The notes below the pieces were generated by a model. It was not told the origin of the DNA. It was given only the letters and a program-made list of their open reading frames with translations, and did not search any database. Both the position numbers and the translations under genes were made by a program. Positions 1-6,993 of a stretch of 9,885 nucleotides of DNA are shown here, one piece after another. Numbering within the stretch: the first letter of the stretch is position 1; every line of letters starts with the position of its first letter. The stretch is from Deltaproteobacteria bacterium (GTDB lineage: Bacteria > Desulfobacterota > Desulfuromonadia > Desulfuromonadales > Geothermobacteraceae). The stretch covers positions 1-9,885 of the forward strand of contig RFIO01000065.1 of assembly GCA_003695205.1 (NCBI GenBank). Reading direction: 5' to 3'.

Positions 1-25
1 CATCGTGGTGGTTCTGCAGCAGTAG
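1..25 (+). CDS. nuoH: NuoH C-terminus (partial)
   Basis: Only the last seven codons and the TAG stop (23-25) are in the window, reading IVVVLQQ. The assignment rests on position: nuoH precedes nuoI in bacterial complex I operons, and the short hydrophobic tail fits the end of the last membrane helix of NuoH. NuoH is the membrane subunit that, with the peripheral arm, forms the quinone chamber. A second frame is also open here (through to 63), but it is not hydrophobic and overlaps the nuoI start. The identity is inference from context, because too little protein is visible for recognition by sequence. Confidence 0.6.
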
Positions 26-55
26 GCTTTCAACCTGTCGACGAGGTACAGACTG

Positions 56-457
56 ATGATTAAAGAGTTCATTCAAGGGCTGAGCATTACCTTCAAGCAC
101 CTTCTGCCCGGACATTCGACCACGGTCCAGTATCCCAAGGTCAAGCTGCAGCCGTCGGAGCGCTTCCGGGGCCTGCACCGTCTTGTCCCCACCCAGGACC
201 GGGAAAAGTGCGTCGCCTGCTATCTGTGCCCGACGGTCTGCCCGGCCAAGTGCATCACGGTTGAGTCGGCCGAAAACGAAAAGGGCGAAAAATACCCGAA
301 GGTCTATCAGATCGACCTGCTGCGCTGTATCTTCTGCGGCTACTGTGTCGAGGCCTGCCCCGTTGAGGCGATCGAGATGAGCGGCAACTACGAGCTGGCC
401 AATTACCACCGGTCCGATTTCGTTTTCGACAAGCAGCGGCTGCTCAATACCAAATAG
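56..457 (+). CDS. nuoI: NADH-quinone oxidoreductase subunit I (2x[4Fe-4S])
   Basis: This 133-residue ferredoxin-like subunit of complex I carries the two [4Fe-4S] clusters (N6a, N6b) that pass electrons towards cluster N2 and the quinone, at the junction of the peripheral and membrane arms. Two cysteine motifs are visible: C52-x2-C55-x2-C58-x3-C62-P and C91-x2-C94-x2-C97-x3-C101-P. In this family the fourth cysteine of each motif ligates the other cluster. The start at 56 has GAGG at 43-46, nine bases upstream. The protein ends soon after the second motif (tail FVFDKQRLLNTK), so it lacks the roughly 45-residue C-terminal tail of the 180-residue E. coli NuoI. The cluster-binding core is intact. 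It lies between nuoH and nuoJ, and its stop codon overlaps the nuoJ Shine-Dalgarno. Confidence 0.97.
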   Translation: MIKEFIQGLSITFKHLLPGHSTTVQYPKVKLQPSERFRGLHRLVPTQDREKCVACYLCPTVCPAKCITVESAENEKGEKYPKVYQIDLLRCIFCGYCVEACPVEAIEMSGNYELANYHRSDFVFDKQRLLNTK

Positions 458-469
458 GAGTGTTGACCC

Positions 470-970
470 ATGGAAGTTCTCTTTTTCTACCTTGTGGCCC
501 TGGTTGCCGTCCTGTCGGGCCTGATCGTCGTGACGGCCAAGAGTCCGGTGAACAGTGCTCTGGCTCTGGTCAACACCTTCTTCTGCCTGGCCGTCTTTTA
601 CGTGATGCTGCATGCGCCCTTCATGGCGGCCATCCAGATCATGGTCTACGCCGGCGCAATCATGGTTCTGATCCTCTTTGTCATCATGCTGCTGAACATG
701 GGGGTCGAACCGCACAAGAAGCCGACTCATATCGCCTGGGGTGCCATAGGTGGAACCCTGGTTCTGCTGGTCAGCATTCTGTTTATTCAGCGGGGTGATA
801 CCGCCCGCGCCGTCGGCAACATCAGCAAGGACGTGGTCCTGCGCGAAGGGCATACGGCCCTGATCGGCAAGGCGATGTTCGTCGACTTCCTGCTGCCCTT
901 TGAAATTGCCTCGATCCTGCTGCTGGTGGCGATCGTTGGCGCCGTCATTCTGGCGAAAAAAGAAGTCTGA
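470..970 (+). CDS. nuoJ: NADH-quinone oxidoreductase subunit J
   Basis: This 166-residue integral membrane subunit (ND6 family) belongs to complex I. It has five likely membrane helices, near residues 3-21, 29-47, 52-75, 88-107 and 141-162. The third contains VYAGAIMVLILFVIMLLN, the family signature around the pi-bulge thought to couple quinone reduction to proton movement in the E-channel. The last helix has the typical LLPFEIASILLLVAIVGAV sequence. The Shine-Dalgarno AGGAG (456-460) overlaps the nuoI stop codon and stands nine bases from the ATG, so translation may be coupled to nuoI. Length is normal for the shorter bacterial NuoJ proteins. Confidence 0.97.
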   Translation: MEVLFFYLVALVAVLSGLIVVTAKSPVNSALALVNTFFCLAVFYVMLHAPFMAAIQIMVYAGAIMVLILFVIMLLNMGVEPHKKPTHIAWGAIGGTLVLLVSILFIQRGDTARAVGNISKDVVLREGHTALIGKAMFVDFLLPFEIASILLLVAIVGAVILAKKEV

Positions 971-990
971 GCTGAAGACAGGAGATAGAG

Positions 991-1293
991 ATGATCACCG
1001 TAGGCCATTATCTGGTGTTGAGCGCGATCCTGTTCGCCATGGGAACCTTCGGGGTGCTGACCCGGCGTAACGCCATTGTCATCTTCATGTGCATCGAACT
1101 GATGCTGAACGCGGTCAACCTCTCCTTCATCGCCCTGTCCAGCCATCTTGGCAACATGGACGGCCAGATCTTCGTCTTCTTCGTCATGGCGGTGGCTGCC
1201 GCCGAGGCGGCCGTCGGTCTGGCGCTGATGATTACCTTCTTCCGCAACAAGGAGACCATCGAGGTCGATGACGTCAACCTGCTCAAGTGGTAG
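991..1293 (+). CDS. nuoK: NADH-quinone oxidoreductase subunit K
   Basis: This 100-residue, three-helix membrane subunit (ND4L family) packs beside NuoJ and NuoA in complex I. The two membrane-buried glutamates known to be important for proton translocation are present as E36 (in MCIELMLNAVNL) and E72 (in AAAEAAVGLAL), at the same numbers as in E. coli NuoK. This supports both the identity and the chosen start. The Shine-Dalgarno AGGAG at 980-984 lies six bases before the ATG. The gene sits 20 bases after nuoJ in the usual order. Confidence 0.98.
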   Translation: MITVGHYLVLSAILFAMGTFGVLTRRNAIVIFMCIELMLNAVNLSFIALSSHLGNMDGQIFVFFVMAVAAAEAAVGLALMITFFRNKETIEVDDVNLLKW

Positions 1294-1339
1294 GCCGGTT
1301 GTCCGTCGTTTTCAGTGATCCGAGAGGAGATAGAGGTCA

Positions 1340-3310
1340 ATGCAAGATTACAGTCTGATTTGGCTCATTCCCTTCTTCCCGCTCGTCGGCAGTGTCATCA
1401 ACGGCCTGCTGGGCAAGAAGATCAAGAATGAGAAGGTGATCGGAACCATCGCGACGGGTGCCATCGCGCTGTCGTTCGTGGTCTCCTGCATGCTCTTCTT
1501 CCGCCTGCTGGGCGATTCGCAGAAGGTGCATGAAGTGATCATCGCCTCGTGGATGAGCGCCGGCAAGCTGCAGATCGACTGGGGCTTCCTGCTCGATCCG
1601 CTCTCCGGGGTAATGATCATGGTGGTGACCGGCGTCGGTTCGCTGATCCACCTCTACTCCAACGGCTATATGCACGGCGAGGAAGGGTTCTATCGCTACT
1701 TCAGCTACCTGAACCTCTTCTGCTTCTCGATGCTGATGCTGGTGCTGGGCAACAACGCCCTGGTCATGTTCGTCGGTTGGGAAGGCGTTGGCCTGTGCTC
1801 CTACCTGCTGATCGGCTATTACTTCGAGAAGAAGAGTGCCGGCGACGCCGCCAAGAAGGCTTTCGTCGTCAACCGCGTCGGTGATTTCGGCTTCCTGATC
1901 GGCCTGTTCACCCTGTTCTGGGCCCTTGGCGAGCATGGAATCTGGACGGTGCAGTTCACCAAGATCGCCGAACACGCCCATTTGTTGCCGGCAGGCGGTG
2001 CCGTGGTGACCATCGTCACCCTCTGCTTCTTCCTCGGTGCCACCGGCAAGTCGGCCCAGATTCCGCTCTATACCTGGCTTCCCGACGCCATGGAAGGTCC
2101 GACTCCGGTTTCGGCCCTGATCCATGCCGCGACCATGGTCACCGCGGGCGTCTACATGATCGGTCGTATGAACGGTCTGTTCGCCATGGCTCCCGACACC
2201 ATGATGGTAGTCGCCATTGTCGGTGCCGCCACGGCTATCTTTGCCGCCTCGATCGGCCTGGCCCAGAACGATATCAAGCGCGTTCTGGCCTACTCGACCG
2301 TCTCCCAGCTCGGCTACATGTTCCTGGCCATGGGTGTTGGCGCGTTCTCGGCCGGCATTTTCCACCTGATGACCCACGCGTTCTTCAAGGCCTGCCTGTT
2401 CCTCGGCTCAGGTTCGGTCATCCACGCCATGCATCATGCCTATCATCATGCCCACCTGCATGATGATCCTCAGGATATGCGCAACATGGGCGGGCTGCGG
2501 AAGAAGATGCCCATCACTTTCCTGACCTTCTTCGTCTCCACCCTGGCGATCGCCGGCATCCCCGGCCTGTCGGGCTTCTTTTCCAAAGACGAGATTCTCT
2601 GGTGGGCCTTCTCCTCGACCCGCGGCGGCTGGATTCTCTGGCTGATCGGTTTTGCCGCTGCCGGCATGACCGCCTTCTACATGTTCCGCCTCGTCTTCAT
2701 GACCTTCTTCGGCGAGCAGCGTACCGACGAGCGGGCCAAGGACCACGTGCATGAGTCTCCCTTCGTCATCACCCTTCCGCTGATCGTCCTCGGCCTTCTG
2801 GCCCTGGTCGGTGGCTGGATCGGTATTCCCAAGGCCCTGGGAGGTGCCAACCACTTCGAGCACTTCCTTGCTCCCGTTTTCGAGCACACCCAGGAGATGT
2901 TCGGTATTCACAGCCAGCACTCCCTGCATGCCTATGAGTTCCCGCTGATGGGCGCCTCCATTGGTGTCGCCCTCGTGGGCATCTTCCTCGCCTGGCTGAT
3001 GTATGTGAAGAACCCCGAGGCGCCCAAGGCTCTGGTGGCCAGGTTCCGTTGGCTCTATGTCGCCATTTTCAACAAGTGGTTTGTTGACGAGCTGTACGAC
3101 GGCCTTTTTGTCAATGCGACCAAGCGTCTGGGCCGGTACTGCTGGAAGGGCTTTGACCTGCCGATCATCGACGGCATCGTCAATGGGGCCGGATGGCTGG
3201 TGCAGGGCTTCAGCCGTGCCCTGCGGTTCTGGCAGACCGGGCAGATTCACGGCTACGCCATGACCATGGTCATCGGTGCGGTCATTATCGTCGCCGTCTA
3301 CATCGTCTGA
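1340..3310 (+). CDS. nuoL: NADH-quinone oxidoreductase subunit L (proton-pumping antiporter-like)
   Basis: This 656-residue antiporter-like subunit sits at the far end of the complex I membrane arm. Known functional residues of the family are visible: E148 in FVGWEGVGLCSYLLIGY, K237 in GATGKSAQIPLYTWLPDAM, H262, H342 and H346, K350, and K416-D417 in GFFSKDEIL. The region after about residue 560 carries the long lateral amphipathic helix and the final anchoring helix (ending GAVIIVAVYIV). Between K350 and the GGLRKKMP loop there is a histidine-rich stretch (seven His between residues 362 and 374) that is longer than the E. coli loop. The start has AGGAG at 1325-1329, ten bases upstream. The protein is about 40 residues longer than E. 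coli NuoL (613), partly because of this loop. Confidence 0.98.
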   Translation: MQDYSLIWLIPFFPLVGSVINGLLGKKIKNEKVIGTIATGAIALSFVVSCMLFFRLLGDSQKVHEVIIASWMSAGKLQIDWGFLLDPLSGVMIMVVTGVGSLIHLYSNGYMHGEEGFYRYFSYLNLFCFSMLMLVLGNNALVMFVGWEGVGLCSYLLIGYYFEKKSAGDAAKKAFVVNRVGDFGFLIGLFTLFWALGEHGIWTVQFTKIAEHAHLLPAGGAVVTIVTLCFFLGATGKSAQIPLYTWLPDAMEGPTPVSALIHAATMVTAGVYMIGRMNGLFAMAPDTMMVVAIVGAATAIFAASIGLAQNDIKRVLAYSTVSQLGYMFLAMGVGAFSAGIFHLMTHAFFKACLFLGSGSVIHAMHHAYHHAHLHDDPQDMRNMGGLRKKMPITFLTFFVSTLAIAGIPGLSGFFSKDEILWWAFSSTRGGWILWLIGFAAAGMTAFYMFRLVFMTFFGEQRTDERAKDHVHESPFVITLPLIVLGLLALVGGWIGIPKALGGANHFEHFLAPVFEHTQEMFGIHSQHSLHAYEFPLMGASIGVALVGIFLAWLMYVKNPEAPKALVARFRWLYVAIFNKWFVDELYDGLFVNATKRLGRYCWKGFDLPIIDGIVNGAGWLVQGFSRALRFWQTGQIHGYAMTMVIGAVIIVAVYIV

Positions 3311-3348
3311 TTTCCCGGATTTCGGGCTTCATCGACAAAGCGCAACGC

Positions 3349-3354
3349 AAGGAG
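3349..3354 (+). promoter_or_regulatory. Shine-Dalgarno that fixes the nuoM start
   Basis: AAGGAG lies eight bases before the ATG at 3363. The reading frame stays open upstream to 3276, inside nuoL, with another ATG there. That earlier start would add 29 non-membrane residues unlike NuoM and has no comparable binding site. The site therefore decides for 3363. Confidence 0.85.
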
Positions 3355-3362
3355 CGAGTTTC

Positions 3363-4919
3363 ATGTCCGAGCATCTTCTGAGCCTGATGACCTTCTTCCC
3401 GCTGCTGGGAATGATCGTCGTCCTACTGATCCCGCGTGAGAACGACGGGCTGCTCAAGGGCCTGACCCTGGTCTTCACCCTGATCAATTTCTGTATCAGC
3501 CTGCCGCTGGCATTTGATCCGGTGTTCAAGACCTCGGGCGGTATGCACTACGGCGAGTTTGCCCAGTGGATCAGTATCGGTGACTACTTCCAGATGAACT
3601 ACAACGTCGGAATCGATGGCATCAGCCTCTGGCTGGTGCTGCTGACCACCTTCATCATGCCGATCACCGTTCTGTCAACCTGGCAGGCGGTTGAGAAGAA
3701 CGTCAAGGGTTTCATGGCACTGCTGCTGCTGCTTGAAACCGCCATGCTCGGCGCCTTCATCTCCCTGGACCTGTTTCTGTTCTACGTCTTCTGGGAGTTG
3801 ATGCTGATTCCGATGTACTTCCTCATCGGGATCTGGGGCGGCGCCAAACGGATCTACTCCGCGATCAAGTTCTTCATCTACACCGCGGTCGGTTCTCTTC
3901 TGATGCTGGTGGCGATCATCTTCGTCTATTATTTCGCTCTGAAGAGCGGGGTGCCCTTCGACAAGGGCTTCAGCATCACCCATTTCTACCAGCTGAACAT
4001 TCCGGCTGAGTACCAGCTGTGGCTCTTCCTTGCGTTCGCCTTCAGCTTTGCCATCAAGGTGCCGATGTTCCCGGTGCACACCTGGCTGCCTGATGCCCAT
4101 ACTGACGCACCGACCGCCGGTTCGGTTATCCTGGCTGCCATTCTCCTGAAAATGGGTACCTACGGCTACGTGCGTTTCGCCATGCCGCTCTTTCCTGACG
4201 CCCTGCAGCAGTGCCTCCCGGTGCTGGCGTTTCTTGCCGTTGTCGGCATCATCTATGGCGCACTGGTAGCCATGGTGCAGGAGGACGTCAAGCGACTGGT
4301 TGCCTATTCCTCCGTCAGCCATCTCGGATTTGTCATGCTCGGCATCTTCGCCCTGAACCTTCAGGGTATGGCCGGCGGTATGCTGCAGATGATCAACCAC
4401 GGCATTTCGACCGGCGCGCTCTTCCTTATCGTAGGTTTTATCTATGAGCGTCGACACACCAGGCTGATCGCCGAATTCGGCGGAATCGCCAAGCAGATGC
4501 CGGTCTTCGCCACCATTTTCATGATTGTGACCTTCTCCTCGATCGGCCTGCCGGGGACCAACGGTTTCATTGGCGAGTTCATGATCATGATCGGTGCCTT
4601 TGAAAGTGAACTGCGCTGGTTCACCGTCTTCGCCGCCACCGGCGTCATCTTCGCAGCCGTCTACATGCTGTGGATGTTCCAGCGGGTGATGTTCGGCGAG
4701 CTGAAGAACCCCGCCAACAAGGAGCTGAAGGATCTGAACCTGCGCGAGGTTGTCCTGATGCTGCCCCTGTTGCTGTTCGTCTTCTGGATCGGGGTCTACC
4801 CCAACACCTTCCTCGAGAAGATGAACCCCGCCCTTGAGCAGCTGATCAGTCAGATCAAGGGCAAACAGCAGGTTGCTGCTGTCGAGGTTGTCCAGCCGGC
4901 ACAGCCCGAAGTTGACTAA
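3363..4919 (+). CDS. nuoM: NADH-quinone oxidoreductase subunit M (proton-pumping antiporter-like)
   Basis: This 518-residue protein is the middle antiporter-like subunit of the complex I membrane arm. Key residues of the family are seen at E145 (YVFWELMLIPMYFLIG), K232 (AIKVPMFPVHTWLPDAH), H246, K263 (ILLKMGTYGYVRF), D308/K310 (QEDVKRLVAYSSVSHLG), H346 and E405 (GFIGEFMIM). They lie within two positions of E. coli E144, K234, K265 and E407. About fourteen membrane helices are expected. The start at 3363 is chosen from its Shine-Dalgarno and because MSEHLLSLMTFFPLLGM is a typical NuoM N-terminus. The C-terminal tail, rich in Gln, Val and Pro, lies outside the membrane. The gene follows nuoL after 52 bases. 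Confidence 0.97.
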   Translation: MSEHLLSLMTFFPLLGMIVVLLIPRENDGLLKGLTLVFTLINFCISLPLAFDPVFKTSGGMHYGEFAQWISIGDYFQMNYNVGIDGISLWLVLLTTFIMPITVLSTWQAVEKNVKGFMALLLLLETAMLGAFISLDLFLFYVFWELMLIPMYFLIGIWGGAKRIYSAIKFFIYTAVGSLLMLVAIIFVYYFALKSGVPFDKGFSITHFYQLNIPAEYQLWLFLAFAFSFAIKVPMFPVHTWLPDAHTDAPTAGSVILAAILLKMGTYGYVRFAMPLFPDALQQCLPVLAFLAVVGIIYGALVAMVQEDVKRLVAYSSVSHLGFVMLGIFALNLQGMAGGMLQMINHGISTGALFLIVGFIYERRHTRLIAEFGGIAKQMPVFATIFMIVTFSSIGLPGTNGFIGEFMIMIGAFESELRWFTVFAATGVIFAAVYMLWMFQRVMFGELKNPANKELKDLNLREVVLMLPLLLFVFWIGVYPNTFLEKMNPALEQLISQIKGKQQVAAVEVVQPAQPEVD

Positions 4920-4921
4920 AC

Positions 4922-4935
4922 ACGGCGGAGGCCGT
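4922..4935 (+). other. Intercistronic hairpin between nuoM and nuoN
   Basis: ACGGC (4922-4926) pairs perfectly with GCCGT (4931-4935) around a GGAG loop, starting three bases after the nuoM stop. It has no following T run, so it is not a terminator. It may slow mRNA decay or mark a processing point. This is a visible structure with an inferred role. Confidence 0.35.
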
Positions 4936-4962
4936 TAGACAAGCTTCCCAAGGAGCATTTCG

Positions 4963-6423
4963 ATGGAAAACCTGGTGCAAATGGCTCTGCAGAACGTCAA
5001 CATGGCGGCGATCATGCCCTCGCTGGTGCTGTGCTGCTTTGGCATGTTTCTGCTGATGATCAACGTCTTCATGCCGCGCGGCAAGACCACGGCGGCTTCG
5101 CTGATCAGCCTGCTTGGCCTCGCCGTGACCTTCGTTGTCACCCTCAGGGCCTGGAATCATCCCGAACTCGGGTTTGCAGGCCATGTGGCGCTCGATAATT
5201 TCGCCACATTTTTCAACGTCATTTTCCTGATTGCCGCCTTCCTGACGGTGCTGATGTCCGATGACTACCTGCATCGTGAGGGGTACCCGGTCGGAGAATT
5301 CTACCCGCTGGTGCTGTTCACCACCGCAGGGGCCATGTGGATGGCCTCCGGCACCGACCTGATGACTGTTTTCCTCGGTCTCGAGGTCCTGTCGATTTCC
5401 CTCTACGTGCTCGCAGGCCTGTTCCGCGGGCAGTTGCGGTCCAATGAAGCCGGCCTGAAATATTTCCTGCTCGGCGCCTTTTCGACCGGGTTCCTGCTCT
5501 ATGGTACCGCCCTGCTGTACGGGGTCGCCGGCACCACCAATATCGCCGATATCGGCTTCTACCTTTCGGCCCACGGCAAGATGCTGCAGAATCCGATGAC
5601 CATTGCCGGTATGCTGCTGCTTGCTGTCGGTTTCCTGTTCAAGATCGCCGTGGTGCCTTTCCACATGTGGACACCCGATGTCTATCAGGGGGCTCCCACG
5701 CCGGTTACGGCGTTCATGAGTGCCGGTCCCAAGGCAGCTGCCTTTGCCGCACTGGTGCGCATCCTGATTCTCGGACTCGGCGGTCTGCAGGCTGACTGGT
5801 CGAGTCTGCTCTGGATGCTGGCCGTGCTCACCATGTTTATTGGCAACGTAACCGCCATCTACCAGACCGATATCAAGCGCATGCTGGCCTACTCTTCCAT
5901 CGCGCACGCCGGCTATGCTCTGGTAGGCCTGGTCGCTGCCAACGCCGTCGGAATTTCCGGCATCCTTTTCTATATGCTGGCCTACACCTTCATGAACATC
6001 GGCGCCTTTGCCGTTCTGGTACTGGCCGGCAAGCAGGGTGAAGACAACCTGACCCTGGAAGGATTCAGCGGTTTCGGTTACAAGCGCCCCTTCCTTGGCG
6101 TGGCCATGTCGATCTTCCTGTTCGCCCTGATGGGGATCCCGCCCACAGCCGGTTTTGCCGGCAAGTTCTACATTTTTGCCGGAGCCATCAATGCAGGTTA
6201 CATCTGGCTTGCCATCCTCGGCGTTCTCAACTCTGCCATTTCCCTGTACTACTACCTGCGGGTCATGGTGTACATGTACTTCCGTGAGCCCCAGGAGGAC
6301 TATGGCTGGGTGCGTATGAACCCGGGGACCGTGGTTTCCATCGTACTGGCCATTGTCGGCGTTCTCTATCTCGGCGTTGTGCCTGGCAAGATCATGGAAA
6401 TGGCCAAAATGGCCCTGTTCTGA
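4963..6423 (+). CDS. nuoN: NADH-quinone oxidoreductase subunit N (proton-pumping antiporter-like)
   Basis: This 486-residue protein is the antiporter-like subunit nearest the NuoK/NuoJ/NuoA group in complex I, of the length usual for NuoN. Conserved features are E141 in FLGLEVLSISLYVLAGL, K166 in EAGLKYFLLGAFSTGFLLYG, K227 in GFLFKIAVVPFHMWTPDVYQ, K257 in FMSAGPKAAAFA, D303-I-K-R and K401 in TAGFAGKFYIF. These match the proton-path lysines and glutamate of E. coli NuoN with small offsets. About fourteen membrane helices are expected. The start has AAGGAG at 4950-4955, seven bases before the ATG. It is the last gene of the operon and is followed within 30 bases by a strong terminator. Confidence 0.97.
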   Translation: MENLVQMALQNVNMAAIMPSLVLCCFGMFLLMINVFMPRGKTTAASLISLLGLAVTFVVTLRAWNHPELGFAGHVALDNFATFFNVIFLIAAFLTVLMSDDYLHREGYPVGEFYPLVLFTTAGAMWMASGTDLMTVFLGLEVLSISLYVLAGLFRGQLRSNEAGLKYFLLGAFSTGFLLYGTALLYGVAGTTNIADIGFYLSAHGKMLQNPMTIAGMLLLAVGFLFKIAVVPFHMWTPDVYQGAPTPVTAFMSAGPKAAAFAALVRILILGLGGLQADWSSLLWMLAVLTMFIGNVTAIYQTDIKRMLAYSSIAHAGYALVGLVAANAVGISGILFYMLAYTFMNIGAFAVLVLAGKQGEDNLTLEGFSGFGYKRPFLGVAMSIFLFALMGIPPTAGFAGKFYIFAGAINAGYIWLAILGVLNSAISLYYYLRVMVYMYFREPQEDYGWVRMNPGTVVSIVLAIVGVLYLGVVPGKIMEMAKMALF

Positions 6424-6450
6424 TCCCGACAAAAATGCAAAAATCGAAGA

Positions 6451-6485
6451 AGGCCCCCTGCTGCTGCAGGGGGCCTCTTTTTTTT
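6451..6485 (+). terminator. Rho-independent terminator of the nuo operon
   Basis: AGGCCCCCTG (6451-6460) pairs perfectly with CAGGGGGCCT (6467-6476) around a CTGCTG loop, followed by eight T (6478-6485). This is a textbook intrinsic terminator 27 bases after the nuoN stop. Read on the other strand, the hairpin is followed by a looser T-rich stretch (complement of the A runs at 6431-6443), so it may also stop the convergent minus-strand gene. Confidence 0.95.
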
Positions 6486-6505
6486 CGGGGCAGGGAACGA
6501 GGTCT

Positions 6506-6865
6506 TCAATGGAGGGTCATGCCCTGGGTTTCCTCGTTGAAGATATGCATAATGCTTTCAGCTGTATAGCTCATCTGGACAGTTTCCTGGGCCTTTCCGG
6601 CGGATCTTTGCCAGATGATATAGTCGCCCCGGGTCCTCGTCTCCCGGCGGACCCTGTCGCCGGCGAAGCGTTTCAGTTGTGTCCACATGGTGTCGGTGTC
6701 GAGCAGTTCAAAGCCGGCAAACTCCTCGTTGCCCTGCAGCCGGTGGAGGAAATCACTCAGAAGTTCGTAATCAACGAAATCATTCTCCTTGCGCCACCAG
6801 CGGATAAAACGGTCCTCGGGTGTGCGCGTGGCTGAAATCCTTTCAAAAACATCCTGTCCTTTCAT
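6506..6865 (-). CDS. Uncharacterised 119-residue protein
   Basis: I do not recognise this family. The protein is 119 residues, begins MKGQDVFERISATRTPEDRF and ends EETQGMTLH. It has no signal peptide, membrane helix or cysteine. It is rich in charged and aromatic residues, with tryptophans at 23, 24, 61 and 85, and has an Arg-rich stretch near residues 71-79 (RVRRETRTR). It looks like a compact soluble cytoplasmic protein. The frame is open further upstream to 6901, but ATG at 6863-6865 is preferred because GAGG (6872-6875 on the complement) precedes it by six bases and because the longer start falls inside the -10 box of a good promoter. It is convergent with nuoN and divergent from the cytochrome gene, so it is transcribed alone. 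Confidence 0.8.
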   Translation of the reverse strand: MKGQDVFERISATRTPEDRFIRWWRKENDFVDYELLSDFLHRLQGNEEFAGFELLDTDTMWTQLKRFAGDRVRRETRTRGDYIIWQRSAGKAQETVQMSYTAESIMHIFNEETQGMTLH

Positions 6866-6871
6866 GGCGCA

Positions 6872-6875
6872 CCTC
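6872..6875 (-). promoter_or_regulatory. Shine-Dalgarno of the 119-residue protein
   Basis: GAGG on the minus strand, within GCGAGGTG, stands six bases before the ATG at 6865. It supports that start over the upstream in-frame ATG at 6901. Confidence 0.7.
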
Positions 6876-6900
6876 GCTTTTTGTCCAACGCTATAAACCA

Positions 6901-6928
6901 ATTATAGAATACGAATGGCAAATGGCAA
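6901..6928 (-). promoter_or_regulatory. Sigma70-type promoter for the minus-strand gene
   Basis: On the minus strand, TTGCCA (6923-6928; five of six match the -35 consensus TTGACA) is separated by 16 bases from a perfect TATAAT (6901-6906). Transcription would start near 6894, giving a leader of about 30 bases with the Shine-Dalgarno at 6872-6875. The -35 lies in a tandem 7-bp repeat, ATGGCAA twice on the plus strand (6915-6928). Confidence 0.75.
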
Positions 6929-6935
6929 AAAACGC

Positions 6936-6972
6936 TTGACGGCGGCTTTCCAGCTGTTGGAAATGAAAGCCG
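6936..6972 (+). promoter_or_regulatory. Possible control region of the cytochrome c gene
   Basis: A -35-like TTGACG (6936-6941) is followed by overlapping inverted repeats. CGGCTTTC (6943-6950) pairs with GAAAGCCG (6965-6972), and the alternative TTTCCA (6947-6952) pairs with TGGAAA (6958-6963). No convincing -10 box follows at 16-18 bases, and sigma54 spacing does not fit either. The repeats are certain; a role as operator or leader structure is inference. The core of the gene-free interval 6866-7017 is otherwise AT-rich. Confidence 0.4.
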
Positions 6973-6993
6973 TTTTCAATTTCAAAAATTACC

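Noticed and set aside
1..63. Plus-strand frame 1 open to the TAA at 61-63
   Set aside because: Polar 20-residue tail overlapping the nuoI start; the frame ending at 25 is hydrophobic and fits NuoH better.
1337..3250. Long minus-strand open frames (346 and 280 codons) opposite nuoL
   Set aside because: They have the same antisense composition artefact as opposite nuoN, no ribosome site, and sit wholly inside nuoL.
3276..3362. Extended nuoM start at 3276
   Set aside because: It would overlap nuoL and add 29 residues atypical of NuoM, whereas ATG 3363 has AAGGAG at ideal spacing.
4855..6432. 525-codon open frame on the minus strand covering all of nuoN
   Set aside because: Its product is dominated by His, Gln, Gly and Glu, the usual antisense reading of GC-biased hydrophobic membrane genes. 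No domain, start site or context supports it, while nuoN on the plus strand is certain.
6353..6835. 160-codon plus-strand frame running from the nuoN end through the terminator
   Set aside because: It crosses a strong terminator hairpin, has no ribosome site, and lies opposite the better supported minus-strand gene.
6916..6940. Possible sigma54 promoter (TGGCA ... CTTGAC) before the cytochrome gene
   Set aside because: The GG to GC distance is 8 bases rather than the required 10 for the nearest pairing, and neither GG pair has GC at the correct place.
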